64,000 nt of DNA from Periconia sp. R9002 (lineage: Eukaryota > Ascomycota > Dothideomycetes > Pleosporales > Periconiaceae). Both the position numbers and the translations under genes were made by a program. The notes under the pieces are model-generated. The model searched no databases and was not told where the DNA came from. It saw nothing but the letters and a program-made list of their open reading frames with translations. Shown here piece after piece: positions 24,032 through 35,600 of the stretch. Location: NCBI GenBank assembly GCA_023627715.1, contig JAMAHW010000005.1, forward strand, positions 372,001-436,000, written 5' to 3'. How positions within the stretch are numbered: the stretch's first letter is position 1; the number at the start of each line of letters is the position of its first letter.

Positions 24032-26345
24032 ATATGCAATTTGATACTTGTACGGTACGTACCCACAAGTTACGCGTTGCATGAACCGATTGATCGGCAG
24101 TTAGCTTGATGCGGCGTTTTTGGCGAGCTGGAGTTTTTCCTGTGTGCAGGCTCGATTTCTATTCGTTGCTTTTTTTTTTTGGCGGTTTTTTTAATTTGTC
24201 TGCCTTCTTTTTTATTTTTTCTCTCTCTCGCGCGCCGAGCTGGGGACCGGGGTGGTGGCTTTTTTCTCACATGATTGATGATGCTACCTACCTGCTGAAT
24301 TTCTTTCTCCATTTGCTCCTTCGTGTGCTAGGATGTGTGGTTATAAAAAAGTTCCCCCTGCTCTTAATCGCGTAAGCCCCTCCTCGCCTTCAGCCATCGC
24401 TCTCACCCGTCCGTCCAATACGACATTTTGGCACGAGAGAAGCAAAACGTACCAGACCGCTGGTCTCACCACATCCTAATGCATTGTTATGCACTCTCGC
24501 ACATCGGTCTCCATCGCCTCTGGTGTTCCTTTTTCCGGGTGACGTGACCCCAAGGAGATCCGGATCCCGCCTCACTCATCATATTACTCTCTTTCTCACC
24601 GTTCAGTACAAAGACACTCAGCGGCATCGCAACGGAAATTCTACTCGCCTCGCTCCCCGCCTTTTGTCGCATCGCCCGACCCTGCGAATCTCGGCCTTTC
24701 GTTGTTTCTTACAGCGAGCGAATTGCTTATCTTTTAGGTTTCCATCTTCATCGTGACTTTTATTTGGCCGTCTCTGCCGAACGATGGATGAGAGCCACCG
24801 TATCCGGCAGTTCCGCCGAAACGACCGTTTGCATAACCTGGTCGCCGACACGTACCCATGATGAATGAGAATACGGATGAATCAATGATCATGTCCTTGA
24901 CGGTCATGATGGAGAATTGACATTGGAGCGGAGCCTTCCTTCCTTGGCTTAGGTGCTTCGAGGACGGCATATTGATATTGCTCCCTCCTTCACAGTTGAA
25001 ACAAATAACGAAACCATGAGTCATGGCGATCCGCATGCAGTTCCTGGAGATTGCAAAGTTTGGATCACGAACAACATCAGAAATTCAAATATATCCGACT
25101 CTACAGGCTGAACCTGCCGACAGTTTGCTTGAGTGCTCCGCCGATCGGTGTCTCATGGCCTTCTAGCACGTAGGGTAGTGGAAGAAGTATAAGGGCAGTT
25201 ATTATTAATGCCTAGGCGGTTCTTTTTGTTGGACGTCAGCAACGTAAGCATCAGCGTGCAAACTCGTATTCGAAATACGGGGCTGCGACTGGCAAGGAAG
25301 GCGAAGGAATGAGGCGGCGACAGGTGCATTTTGTTTTTTCCAGTTGAGCCAGCCTCCCCATGCTTCCTTCCCTCCCCAACCTTCCTATCCCAATATCCCG
25401 GGATTGCGGATCCATGTGCTTTGTACGATACTTGTGCGTAAATGCTGACTGTGCTTTGATAATAGCGTTGTGGATGGTACGTACGCTTTGGGCAGGCTTA
25501 CGTCTCCATTTCCGCCTAGTTGCCATTTCCTTCGTGTTTACCGCGCGCTCGATCCCGTCTCGCGCACTTGCCGCTGCCGTCTGTGGTTTGTGCGCGTGCA
25601 CGTACCGTGTGAGCATGGCATGCTTGGCATGGTGAGAAATGTTGGTAGGTAGTACAAGACGCACAGTGTGTATAGCACGCAGTAGGTACTGTAGGTAGGC
25701 GAGGCAAGCAGGTGGACAAGTCATGCATGCTGCTGGGGACGAACCAATGCATCCATTCTCGTTAGTCTCCATCAACCGAAGAGAAGGAGTGGTGTGGCTT
25801 GCATTGTGATCCACGGATCCCTGAAGGGCAGAAGCAGAAGAAGCAGGGGCAATTAATAAAGGTGCTTTTTCTTGAAGCAGGTGAGCTGAGGTCGGCTGGT
25901 TGGCTGACGGAGGACGGGCGGAGGGCGATTTGTTCATCTCATCTTGGATGCAGACGGAAAAGCCAGGCGAGGTGTGTTTAGTTTTGTTTTTTCCGATGGT
26001 GTGAGATGGGTCAGGGTTAAAGGTGTTACAGCAGCGACGATGCCGTGATGATCAAGGGAAAGCAGAAGAATGTGATGAGCATCCAACACGTGTGCATATG
26101 CGGGGTTGGCTTGGGCAATTGGATCGGTGAGGGATGAAGGGGAGGAGGAGATGAATGTTGAAGAATTGACGGGCGTGGTTGGCTTCGCGTGGAGGCAGAT
26201 TGGCGTTGTGTGATTGGCCGGGCAGGGACTTGGGAACCGAAGCGTCGGGTTACGGCGAACAAGACAATGTGAAGGTAGGCGTCATGGTCATGGTCAGCGT
26301 CACGAAACTCTCCGCTCCGGTTGCCAGTACGAGTTAGTTAGCCGT

Positions 26346-26366
26346 CAACAACAACAACAACAACAA
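26346..26366 (+). repeat. (CAA)n microsatellite
   Basis: About seven CAA units in the gene-free region on the 3' side of laeA. Confidence 0.9.
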
Positions 26367-27036
26367 TCAATGCCCGAGGCTGATGGCCGGTAGAGAGCCA
26401 GCCAATAACTAGGACAGACAGTAGAGTTGGTTAGGGATGTCTGTCTTGGATCAGAGACTCAGGCAAGACCCGACGCGTCGGCGAGCCCCTGCAGGGTAAT
26501 GTCATTGCTGATTCGTAAATCTGGAGTGACACATGTACGCAGCCGTCTGCGAGTGTTCGCTCGCCCTCGCTCACGCCCACCCACGCCCACGAGTCATGAC
26601 CCCATCTCATCCTGCCGTGCCGTGCCCTCTCTCTCTCTCTCTACTCAACACCATGGCCGGCCTTCGCTTCTTTTCTGCTGACCGCCTATTTGCCACACCC
26701 TTCTCCCCTGTCGCTCGCCGTCCCGACCGTCGGGGTCGCAAACCGCTCTCTCACCAAAGAGCTGCCTGGGCTTGCATGCCTGCCCAAATCAAGCCGAAGA
26801 CCATGGCGAGCCAAAACGCCTCGTCCGGCCACACCCGTCCCTGTGGTTTCACTCAACGCTGACGCTTGCCACCTTTCATTTGCTAACGGGGGAAAATTCT
26901 GCATTGCTCCTTCACTTGCACGCCCGCCCGTGCATTGCGCGACACACCACCGTCCTTGTACTCGTCTTCCCAAAATATCATCATGACCATGCATAAACGC
27001 TATTTGAATGCTCCAATCGCTCCTGCTTGCACCTGT

Positions 27037-27066
27037 AAAAACAAAAACAAAAACAAAAACAAAAAC
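27037..27066 (+). repeat. (AAAAAC)n microsatellite
   Basis: Five perfect hexanucleotide units, about 750 bp beyond the laeA stop codon. Confidence 0.9.
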
Positions 27067-27815
27067 CATCTCCACATATGGTAGCCCCAAACATGCCTTC
27101 AATACCACACCTCCAATGCATCTCTCCTTGAATAACTGTGCCGTGGAAGATGAAAACGAAAAACGAAAATCATGTAAAGCACCCCCAGAATGGAAAATCG
27201 AACCGCAAAGTGCCAGGTGAGCAGCACTTGGCCCGCACCCTTTCCCCCTGGAGCAAAGGCCGCTGCCTCTGACAATCCACCATTTGATCACATCCAACTG
27301 GAATCATTGCCAAGAGGGAAATGCAAAATCGACGGGGCAAAAAACAGAGGTATCAATGTTCCAAGAATGCTGGTCAATAAAACGAAATGAACGCCAAATT
27401 TGTGCATTGCCGAGTGAACTCCGGTTTTGTTTTACGGGGGAAAATGCATCGCCACCAAAGGGAAGGGAACTAGGCGTAGATGATAGTAGTAAAGGAAAGA
27501 TGGAGGGCGAGGGACGGTTGGTACTCGTCATCGTTTTCCGTCGGAGTCATGATCCTTTTTGCCATGTTGTTGGAAAACATGTGTTCGCACGAGATAGGGA
27601 TAAATATGGATAGGGTGGTGAAACCCATTGCCCGGTGACTGCAGTCACAAGGGAAAATGGATGGAGAACATCGTAGCCTATGAATCGTTACGGCGGCCGA
27701 GGGTCCAAATGGGATGGCTTCGCACTGCGAGGGAACAGAGCATAGGAACGATGGGTGTGAGAGTTTAGTGTGTAGTGATGATTCGTGATGTTTTACTCGG
27801 TGTCGTCACGAACAA

Positions 27816-29224
27816 TCATTGTTGTGGTCTCCGAGCAACCCAAATGTGGCTACAAAGCAGAACGTCAGCACGCCATCAGAGTCGCAACGAGGCGAGGCAT
27901 AGAATTGGTGGTTTTCTTACATGTTGTTGTACGCGTGGATTTTCCTATTGCAGATCTCGCGGCGAACGGCCTCGACAAGGGGTTTGACGTGCTCATTCAG
28001 ATCCCAACGATTGATTCTGGTAAATGGAGCGAAGCTGAGAGCCTCGAGACCTTCGGTAAGGCCTAGATTGTACCAACGGCCGATTTCTTTTTGGTGGGGA
28101 TCGTTGGGCCAGGAATTGAAAGGAGCGCGGATGATAGTCTCTTGAATATCAATGAAACCAGCCGCTTGTAGCAGCTGGCGTGTGTTGTGCTCATACGCTA
28201 TCGGACGACCCCCTCTGAGAGTAGCATCCCGCAAATAATGATACCAGTTCTTCACTTGGCTGTCTGGCGATAGGGTGTGGTCATCGCAGCGCGGCTCCAG
28301 GTCAATTTCCACGTGCTCGATCCATCCAGAACCGGGCTTTAAATGTCTAACAGAGTTAGCGCACGGCATACAAGATGCACGGCAGGATAGCCTACTGGAA
28401 GGCTCTTTGATATAGCCATGGCCAGCTTGAAACGCTGCCAGCAGCCATTTGAATATGGATCATGTCGAAAGAATCCTCGCCGAGTGTCCAGGGACTTTCG
28501 TAATCGCGCGGAAGGAAGAATCGTAGGTTGGGCGGGATTCTATGGGCGCCGAAGATTAGTGAGCGATTCCATGCCATGTACACGAGGTTTCCTTACTTTT
28601 CGGGTTGAATGTTCACCAGATCAATTCCTACCACCTATGAAACAATAGTCAGCCATCTGAAAGGGATTTGGTGTATAGCGTGCAGTGCATGGAGCGCACC
28701 TCGGAATGCAGATAGGTACTGTAGAAATAAAAAGTTAGCTATCAACATGGACAGAGCGCATGAGGCTGAGGGCCTGGGAAGAAGACTCACTCCGCCATGT
28801 CTATAGCCCAAATGCCAGTCCCGCAGCCCAGATCGAGGATGCGGACGGCTCCGCTTTTCGGTATGGGAGCCTGGTGCAGCTGCTCTCTCCGTGCGACAAG
28901 AAAAAGTTTGTGATAAATATCCATGCGGTCTTTTTCGGGCTAGAAAAGCGGAATGTGATTAGTGCGGGTGGCCTTCATGTGGGATCTGTGGCGGGTGGTA
29001 CTAACCTCGTCGCATGGGTACAGGTAAATTCCGCGTCGAAAACCATGGTAGTAGCGACCATTTTCCAGATAGTTTCCCGGAGCGGGAACAGCCGATCTGC
29101 GAAACAATGTTAGTGATGAGAGTGCGCATTCGACGGGTTGACGCAGTGCAGCGGCGTAGAGAGGGGGCCAGGCACGTCACACGAAGCGGGGAACGCACCC
29201 ATTTGAAGCGGCCATAGTAACCAT
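27816..29224 (-). CDS. laeA: LaeA-type methyltransferase, global regulator of secondary metabolism
   Basis: LaeA is a nuclear SAM-dependent methyltransferase-like protein that works with the velvet proteins to control secondary metabolite clusters and development. I built eight exons on the minus strand: 29224-29199, 29096-29006, 28939-28791, 28718-28700, 28634-28597, 28539-28396, 28346-27921 and 27849-27816. They total 927 bp, 308 residues, with every junction in frame. Family marks follow in order: [18 protein letters not shown] before the core; SAM motif [11 protein letters not shown] (about 74-83); [45 protein letters not shown]; and the C-terminal signature [14 protein letters not shown] second in-frame ATG at 29215 would remove three residues. 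LaeA-like paralogues (Llm proteins) exist, but the C-terminus favours true LaeA. Confidence 0.93.
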
Positions 29225-29778
29225 CGGGGCGCCTCAGATGGCGAAGGAATCCAGGACAGCGATGGCGACAGCTATTGAAGCGCCAGACAATCGGAACGGA
29301 AGGAGAGGTTGGCGGGACAATGAATGGGTGGATTAATTGCAGAGCAGGTGGAAGTGCTGATCATGAGACGGAGCGGCGGTTGCTGGGAGACTGGAAGACA
29401 GGTACGCGGAGCGGGATGGAAAGGCAAAGCGGGCAAGCGAGGCGGGTGGGCGGGTAAAGAAGGCCTGGGATTCAATCTCTTTTTTTTTCTTCCCTCTCCC
29501 CTTGCAGCTAAGCTGCTCCGCAACTGTTGCCTTTGGTTTCTCCTTGTTGTCCGGTGGGATGAGGAGACGGAGCGAATAGACGGCCAAAGCAAGATGAAAA
29601 GTGGTAGGATCGGTCGAATAGAGTAGAGCAGAGCAATGGGTCGGTTAGAGAGGTGGTGATGGAGGTGGTGGCGATAAGGCTAGATGGAGCAATTGGTAGG
29701 AAAAAGTAGAGAGGGAGGTGGGGAGGAGGGAGATTTAATGGTGGATGGGAAAGTGAGTGAGTGAGTGAGGGAGCGAGT

Positions 29779-29797
29779 GGGTGGGTAGGTGGGTGGG
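29779..29797 (+). promoter_or_regulatory. Putative G-quadruplex motif in the laeA upstream region
   Basis: Four GGG runs separated by loops of 1, 5 and 1 bases fit the usual G4 pattern. It lies about 560 bp upstream of the laeA start, on the strand opposite to laeA, inside a longer purine-rich stretch. A regulatory effect is inference only. Confidence 0.5.
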
Positions 29798-29982
29798 AAG
29801 AGTGGATGGGACGGGATGGGACGGCCAGGTTCAGCGGGACGAGAATCCAGGGATTACGGCGGTGGGGAGTTTGGACTGATATTTATTGATCAAGAACCCA
29901 CGGCAGGCGCAACCCCAAGAGCAGGAGCGCAGACTCCAGAGTGCGCTGGGCTGCCCCCATGTCGATGGCCCTGCAGAAGCGT

Positions 29983-30018
29983 GAGGTGGACGAGGTGGAC
30001 GAGGTGGACGAGGTGGAC
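29983..30018 (+). repeat. (GAGGTGGAC)4 minisatellite
   Basis: Four perfect tandem copies of a 9-bp unit about 0.8 kb upstream of laeA. The unit length is a multiple of three, but no supported gene covers it. Confidence 0.92.
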
Positions 30019-30709
30019 GGTAACCTTGCAACTCAACCCTCGTCGCCCTCCTGGCCGCCCGCAACCTTACCGTGAAGAACCTTGCAAAGGCAGGCTGACT
30101 GCTAGGAGGAGGGCAGTTTGCGTGGCGCTAAAGGGTTGCGCCAGTACTAAGGAGCGACAACAGCACGCTCCACCTGGGTCATTAAACCGAATGATGGATG
30201 TATCGCCGGCGGCGGGAAGCGTTTTGGGCATAGCCGGCAACCCATTATCCATTGCGTCGGGTAGCCCAAACAGGCCAACCACAATGTCCTCTCCGTGCCA
30301 GCTCCAGCCTTACCACCCAGCACCAGTCCGAGCTGACCGGCGACCCAAGACGACGCGCAACAGCCCTTCTCCCGTAGGTAGTTATATCCTGTCCTATATT
30401 CATCGTACCACGGCAGCAATATCCATCGCTAACGCTCGTTCCAAACAGAGCAACAGAAAGAGAAAGGGGGGTGGTTACCACCTTGCTACAATACATTAGC
30501 TATTACCCCCCCCCTTTTACCAGCAACCGGCCTGGCCGCCGTCACCCACCGGCGCAATACCACCTACTGGGACACCCCCAGCCCACAGCAGCAAGCGGGG
30601 CCGTCTAATCTCCCGCTCGTCCTGCCCACGGTCCAGTGCTTCCATCCACCGTCCAAGCTAGACGGCTACCCACCGGCGTCCCATCCCATCTCGAGCCCCC
30701 TCCACTTCA

Positions 30710-30733
30710 GTACTGTACTGTACTGTACAGTAC
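30710..30733. repeat. TGTAC pentanucleotide run ending in a perfect palindrome
   Basis: Three GTACT units run into GTACTGTACAGTAC, which is its own reverse complement and could form a short hairpin or cruciform. A second TGTAC run lies 250 bp away. Confidence 0.85.
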
Positions 30734-30965
30734 ATAATCAGCCAGCCAAGTTATACCTGCTGTGTACATGACTACCTACCGAACTGTGGATGGATGGATC
30801 ACTACTTAGTTAAATGCCTCGGTAGCGTTGTCGGTATGCCAGTCACATTGATGAATGCTACACGTCGTTACTCAGGACGCCGGGGCTGTGGTTCACTTCA
30901 GATCATCAACCGTGCCGCATGTGCCTCCGGCCCGTGCGCTTCCTCTGCTGGCCTTTTGTAACATA

Positions 30966-30991
30966 AGTACTGTACTGTACTGTACTGTACT
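30966..30991 (+). repeat. (TGTAC)n microsatellite
   Basis: About five tandem TGTAC units, the same unit as at 30710-30733. Related GTAC-rich stretches occur at about 31696-31730 and 55620-55665. Confidence 0.88.
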
Positions 30992-31026
30992 GGTCCTGGC
31001 ACCGGCACTGGCACTTGTATCGCCGC

Positions 31027-31053
31027 TGTGTGTGTGTGTGTGTGTGTGTGTGT
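31027..31053 (+). repeat. (TG)n microsatellite
   Basis: Thirteen TG units without interruption. Confidence 0.93.
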
Positions 31054-31893
31054 CTGGGTGTGAGTGGGTATGGGTGTGTGCTACTACGAGTCGAAGATGG
31101 AATTCTCCGAACCGAGGCCGTGCACCCGTGGCGCGATGGAACCATGAAGCGTCACCACCATCTACCGCAGACCCGACCGCCTCGTCGCAGTTATACTACT
31201 GCCATCTTGTGATTTGACGGAGGGAGAAGACAGCCTCTCGTCTGCCGCTCCGCTTGTCCCGCAAGCCGACTGGCCTCGAGTGGAGAGTGAAGGGTGATAG
31301 GCCTACCGGACCCAACTGGGGCGACATCGTATGAGAGATATTCCAAGGCGCCGGACTTGTCCTATAGCGCTCTGGCTATGAACAGCACCATGGATTACTG
31401 TATTGGTGTGTGCCTATGTCTGGTGAGCTGCACGTCCTGTATAGCAGCGGCCTACTATGCCCGGGGGCGGGGGTCGTGGGTTGGTTGATGTGTTGCTGCT
31501 ACGTTCCAACCAGATTGATGCGATGGGCGAAGCGACCGAGGGCACTGCGCACAGCCGTGCACAAAAGTGTGCCGGCTGCTGCACCCAGCATACATAGTAG
31601 GAGTACAGGATGGTATGTATAAAGCAGCAGTATAATAACCAGCATCCAGGCTGCAAATCCAAGTAGGCCGCGCCGTCCCGCTTTCAAGCACAGCAACTGT
31701 ACATACATATGTACAGTACATAGGTACAGTATCATGATAATAACAAGTGCAGGTCGAGCGTGTCGGTTTCAGGCGGCTTGTTAGCGTAGTCGTAACTGCA
31801 ACTCGTGACACAGCGGGCGCATGGACGGCGAGTGGGCGGGCGAGAATTTCGCACATTCATCCCTTGACGCCATGCCACGGCCATGCACGGCGA

Positions 31894-31912
31894 GCAGCAG
31901 CAGCAGCAGCAG
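31894..31912 (+). repeat. (CAG)n microsatellite
   Basis: About six CAG/AGC units followed by AGAGCAG-rich sequence. No gene covers it. Confidence 0.88.
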
Positions 31913-32446
31913 CTGGCAGAGCAAAGGAGAGCAGCAGAGCAGAGGAGAGCGGCGTTGAATCCAAGCGAGGTGTACCCGACAGCGTGGTCAAAAATGCGCT
32001 CACCGCGCTTTAGCTGCCGTCTTACACACAGTGCTCCTGCTCCTCCATGGTCCATGCCCGCCTCCCCCCCCGTCGCTACAGAGCTTTCGACTACCTTACG
32101 GTTTCTTGTCAGTCCAGTCCGTAACATGGCAGCCCTCCAATCTATTCAGCCATCCATCGGCCATCCATCCCATCCATGATCCATCCATCAGAAACAGAAA
32201 CATGTCAGATCCGCCCGCTTGGGAGTCGGCGGCACTTGTCGCTCGCTCGCCCGCTCCACTCTGCTCCCTCCACCATGATTCAGTCTCCTCCCTCAGCCAG
32301 TCATCCACGCAGCCTTAGTAACTACTAGCACATGGCAATGCACATGCTTCTGCAAAACGGTATTGATCGTCGGGAAGGTAGGTAGCCAATTTCCCTATTC
32401 CTGTGGCCATTCCCTATGTGCCCACCCATTTGCGGCAGTCCAGGTA

Positions 32447-32515
32447 TCCATCCATCCATCCATCCAGTCGTGCTGTGCTGTGCTGTGCTGTGCTGTGCTG
32501 TGCTGCATGCATGCA
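32447..32515 (+). repeat. (ATCC)n and (TGCTG)9 compound microsatellite
   Basis: About five ATCC units at 32447-32466 are followed, after a few bases, by nine perfect TGCTG units at 32471-32515. A short CATG run comes directly after. Confidence 0.92.
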
Positions 32516-32649
32516 TGTGATGTGTACTTACTGTACTTTTCGGACTGTGGGGTGGGGGGCGATTGCCAGCCAGCAGTGGGTGGGAACAAAGAAATGGGTT
32601 GAGCTGGGAGATTGGGGCCGAAGCAGCGTCAAAACTTGGTTCACCATGC

Positions 32650-32650
<1 letters not shown>

Positions 32651-32679
<29 letters not shown>
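32651..32679 (+). repeat. (CAT)n microsatellite
   Basis: About nine to ten CAT/ATC units without interruption. Confidence 0.92.
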
Positions 32680-32680
<1 letters not shown>

Positions 32681-35600
32681 CATCATGTGTAGGTAGACAG
32701 TAATCAATGCAATACGGACGAGCCAAGGTTTCGTTGGATTCATTCCCATTCTGCTTTGTTCTCTTATTGCCCAGAGGGGTGGTGGCTTGGATGCGCCCAC
32801 ACCCACCTTCCTACAACGTATCGCGCTAGCAACCATCGGTTCCATAATCCTGTCCACCCGCTCTCGCCCTCGCCCTCGCCATCGAATCCAAACCAGTCCA
32901 GCAACAAGCGTGAACGACAGCGCACAACCCACACCGCACTTCTCCAACTGTTCGCGCCACTATCTCGCAATAGCCAGCTGCAAAACAATCCTTCCTATCC
33001 AAACAGGCAGCTGTCTGTCTGCACCCACAATGTCAAACACGGCGCCTACGAACCACTGCCTTGACCCCGCTCGTCCTCTGAAATGACCACGATTTTTGCT
33101 ATTTCCGACTGACACCCATTGGCTCTATACCTAACTACCCTCCCTCACGTTCCGGCCATCATGCTACGTATGGGGTATGATGCATGCCTTCACCGCCATA
33201 TGGGAAGCTCAAGGGACCAAATCTTAGCTGCCGATACTCTACAACTACCCAAACGTTGCTCCCCTCTGCTCAATGGCCTCAGCTCTACTCTTCTTCTCTG
33301 CCCCGTGCCCCATCTACAGTCTATCATGGATACAGAAGCTATCCATCTGGCAATGGCAGGCAGGGTTGGAATTACATTCGCTCTGTAGTGGACCTGTGCT
33401 CCCGTCTGTGTTTGCTGCCACTCGGAGAATTGTTTGTGTTAAATCAAGGTTGGACAAACCCTCCTCCATGGTACCACTACGCTACACCGTTCCCAGCTTC
33501 AACGAGTACCGCCCCAAAATAGCGGTACTCAACAAGCTTCCAACATGTTCTTACATTCTATTCTCAGAATTTACCTCAGAGCGGGTGCTCCAACGTGCCG
33601 TGGAAGGTACATGATCTGGTCAACGTCCTGGGTACTTTGACCCTTAACTTTGTAGGGTTATCGATTTCAACCGCCGCCGTTGTATTCGACGGCAATTCTG
33701 ATGTTCAAACAAACCTTCATCTCAAATGATTCAACTTGATTGGAATCATTCAAGAGTACAAAGTTTCTCTCCCCTTTCAAGAGAGAGATGGCGAAATTGT
33801 GCGCATAACAAGTGAAGCAGTCCTCAATAAGCTTGCCCAAGTCTAAAGGATAAAGCACAGTTCACAAAGCATTAAACCGTGTCTCACAAACATGTCCACC
33901 TCATGATAAGGCCATCGGTAAACCCCAATTTTCAGGGTTGGGCGGAAATGGGTTCAGACGACCTGGAAATCTCCAACCTAGCCAAACAATTTGTGACAGC
34001 TGTCCTAGCTATCAAGGTTTCAGCATTTCCCACAACGAGCCTATCACGCGAGAGATGATGGCGCGGCGTACGCCATGAGGAGTCTAATCAATCTTTTGCA
34101 AGTCATTTCTACAATTCGCCTTACAGGGCTGCATCCAAGCATACACACTACCCATCATACCTGCCTTCGTCAAACAGGGTGTCCCTACCAAGATTCTGGC
34201 CAACCATTCCAGCTTAGATGAACTGCTCCTAGTTTGGTTGGATACCACCCAGGGCAGCCGCTTTGGGTAGCAGTGCAGGTAATCGTGCTACCCACACGTG
34301 GGAATCAGCCTCCATGCACATCCCTATTCGTGCGTGGAAAACTAGAGCGGGTAGTTGGATCAGGTCCGGAATCCAAATCGATGTGACATGTCCCAACCTT
34401 TCCCAAAGCATGTTCTTGCATCATTGGCTCTGGGAGGTAAGCATACCTAAATATACCCTCTGCTACAACCCGGCAATAGGGACAAATGCATAGGTAGTCT
34501 TCCATACAGAAGGCATCGCAATCTTCGATCCTACCTTGACCCCTTTTCTAATGTCACCAGTCATCGGAGTTGAGCCCGCGCTCATGGATCCATTCAAAAC
34601 GTTGCTGACGACTCTAGACTGGTTGGGTAGGAATCAACCAGTGTACAGCCCCCCTGCGTCTATCTCCTCAGCCAGCGAACAAGGTTAACAGACGCCGTGT
34701 AAATATTGCTATTCCGAACCTCTTGCTTGGAACCCTACGTTTCTGGGTTTTCCTCGCGTGGCGTGTCCATCCATCCCAATCAGAGTGAGTGACGAGCAAG
34801 AATCAAGGCCATTAGACAAACAACGGTTAGTAAATGATGCAGATGGTCGCAATCGTTGGCTCCTAGCTAATAAGCTCAATTAACCATAGGCGCAAGCGTA
34901 AGCGATGACAATATAGGGGGAATCTATTTCCTATGCGAGCTAACATACACTGTATAGCCGAGGAAGAGTAGCCTCGAGAGTGGAGTTCTGCACAAACAAA
35001 TTAAATACGAAAAAGACGAAATCACAATCACTGTAACGTTGGGATCAAATACACCTTCCCAATCCCCACGCAGCTAGATGACTTCATGCATATGCCAGCG
35101 AGCCGGCGGGGGCGCGCGCACCTGTAAGGGGAAGGGAGAGGGCGGATGGGGATACGTCGGTTCATCTACGTGTTCGATACGAGGAGCCAATGCAACGTCC
35201 CATTTTCAACTTTGCACAGTACAGCACGCGCATCCTACGCAAGCACCGCAGCGGTTTGCTGAATGAACATGCTCAGCCAGCGGCAGGACAAGGGTTCGTG
35301 CATGGCTCGCGGAAACTTGCATCCGCATCCGAGTAGGCGCGAGAATGGCTTCAAAGTTCAGTCGTCCATGAAGGAGGGTCAGAGTTTGAAAGTGGGAAAG
35401 TGGAAGAATTTCCCCATGTCAACGCCCATGGTAATGTGTTTGTCGATGTATTCTGGGAAGCTGGTAGGTTTTAGGGGCATCGGCAACCGTCCTCGACCGG
35501 TCCCGTGGCATCATCATTGGTGGTTGCCATACGTTGATGCATGGCCGCGTCCGGCAATTGATGGACTTGGGGAACAATGCGAGCCGGGCCAGGCGATAAT

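Larger units (their letters stand above)
21292..27815. other. 6.5-kb gene-free region on the 3' side of laeA
   Basis: It starts with the 3' UTR of the coiled-coil gene and ends with that of laeA. Between them I found no frame with recognisable protein character; the longest open stretch (25251-25937, minus) has low-complexity composition. There is marked G-richness on the plus strand at about 23100-24030, with GGA and GGT runs, a GT run and poly-G tracts, and a pyrimidine-rich patch at 24160-24240. An RNA gene could be missed by eye. Confidence 0.45.

Noticed and set aside
25251..25937. 228-codon frame on the minus strand, on the 3' side of laeA
   Set aside because: Low-complexity composition and no recognisable domain. 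No splice partners or promoter context; probably chance.
26653..26862. Short frame starting in a good context (CACCATGG)
   Set aside because: Only 69 codons, Arg/Pro-rich with no recognisable domain or conserved partner exon.
29789..30499. 236-codon plus-strand frame covering the GAGGTGGAC repeat
   Set aside because: Pro/Arg/Thr-rich composition driven by repeats and no homologue. The open frame follows from high GC and a repeat unit of nine bases.
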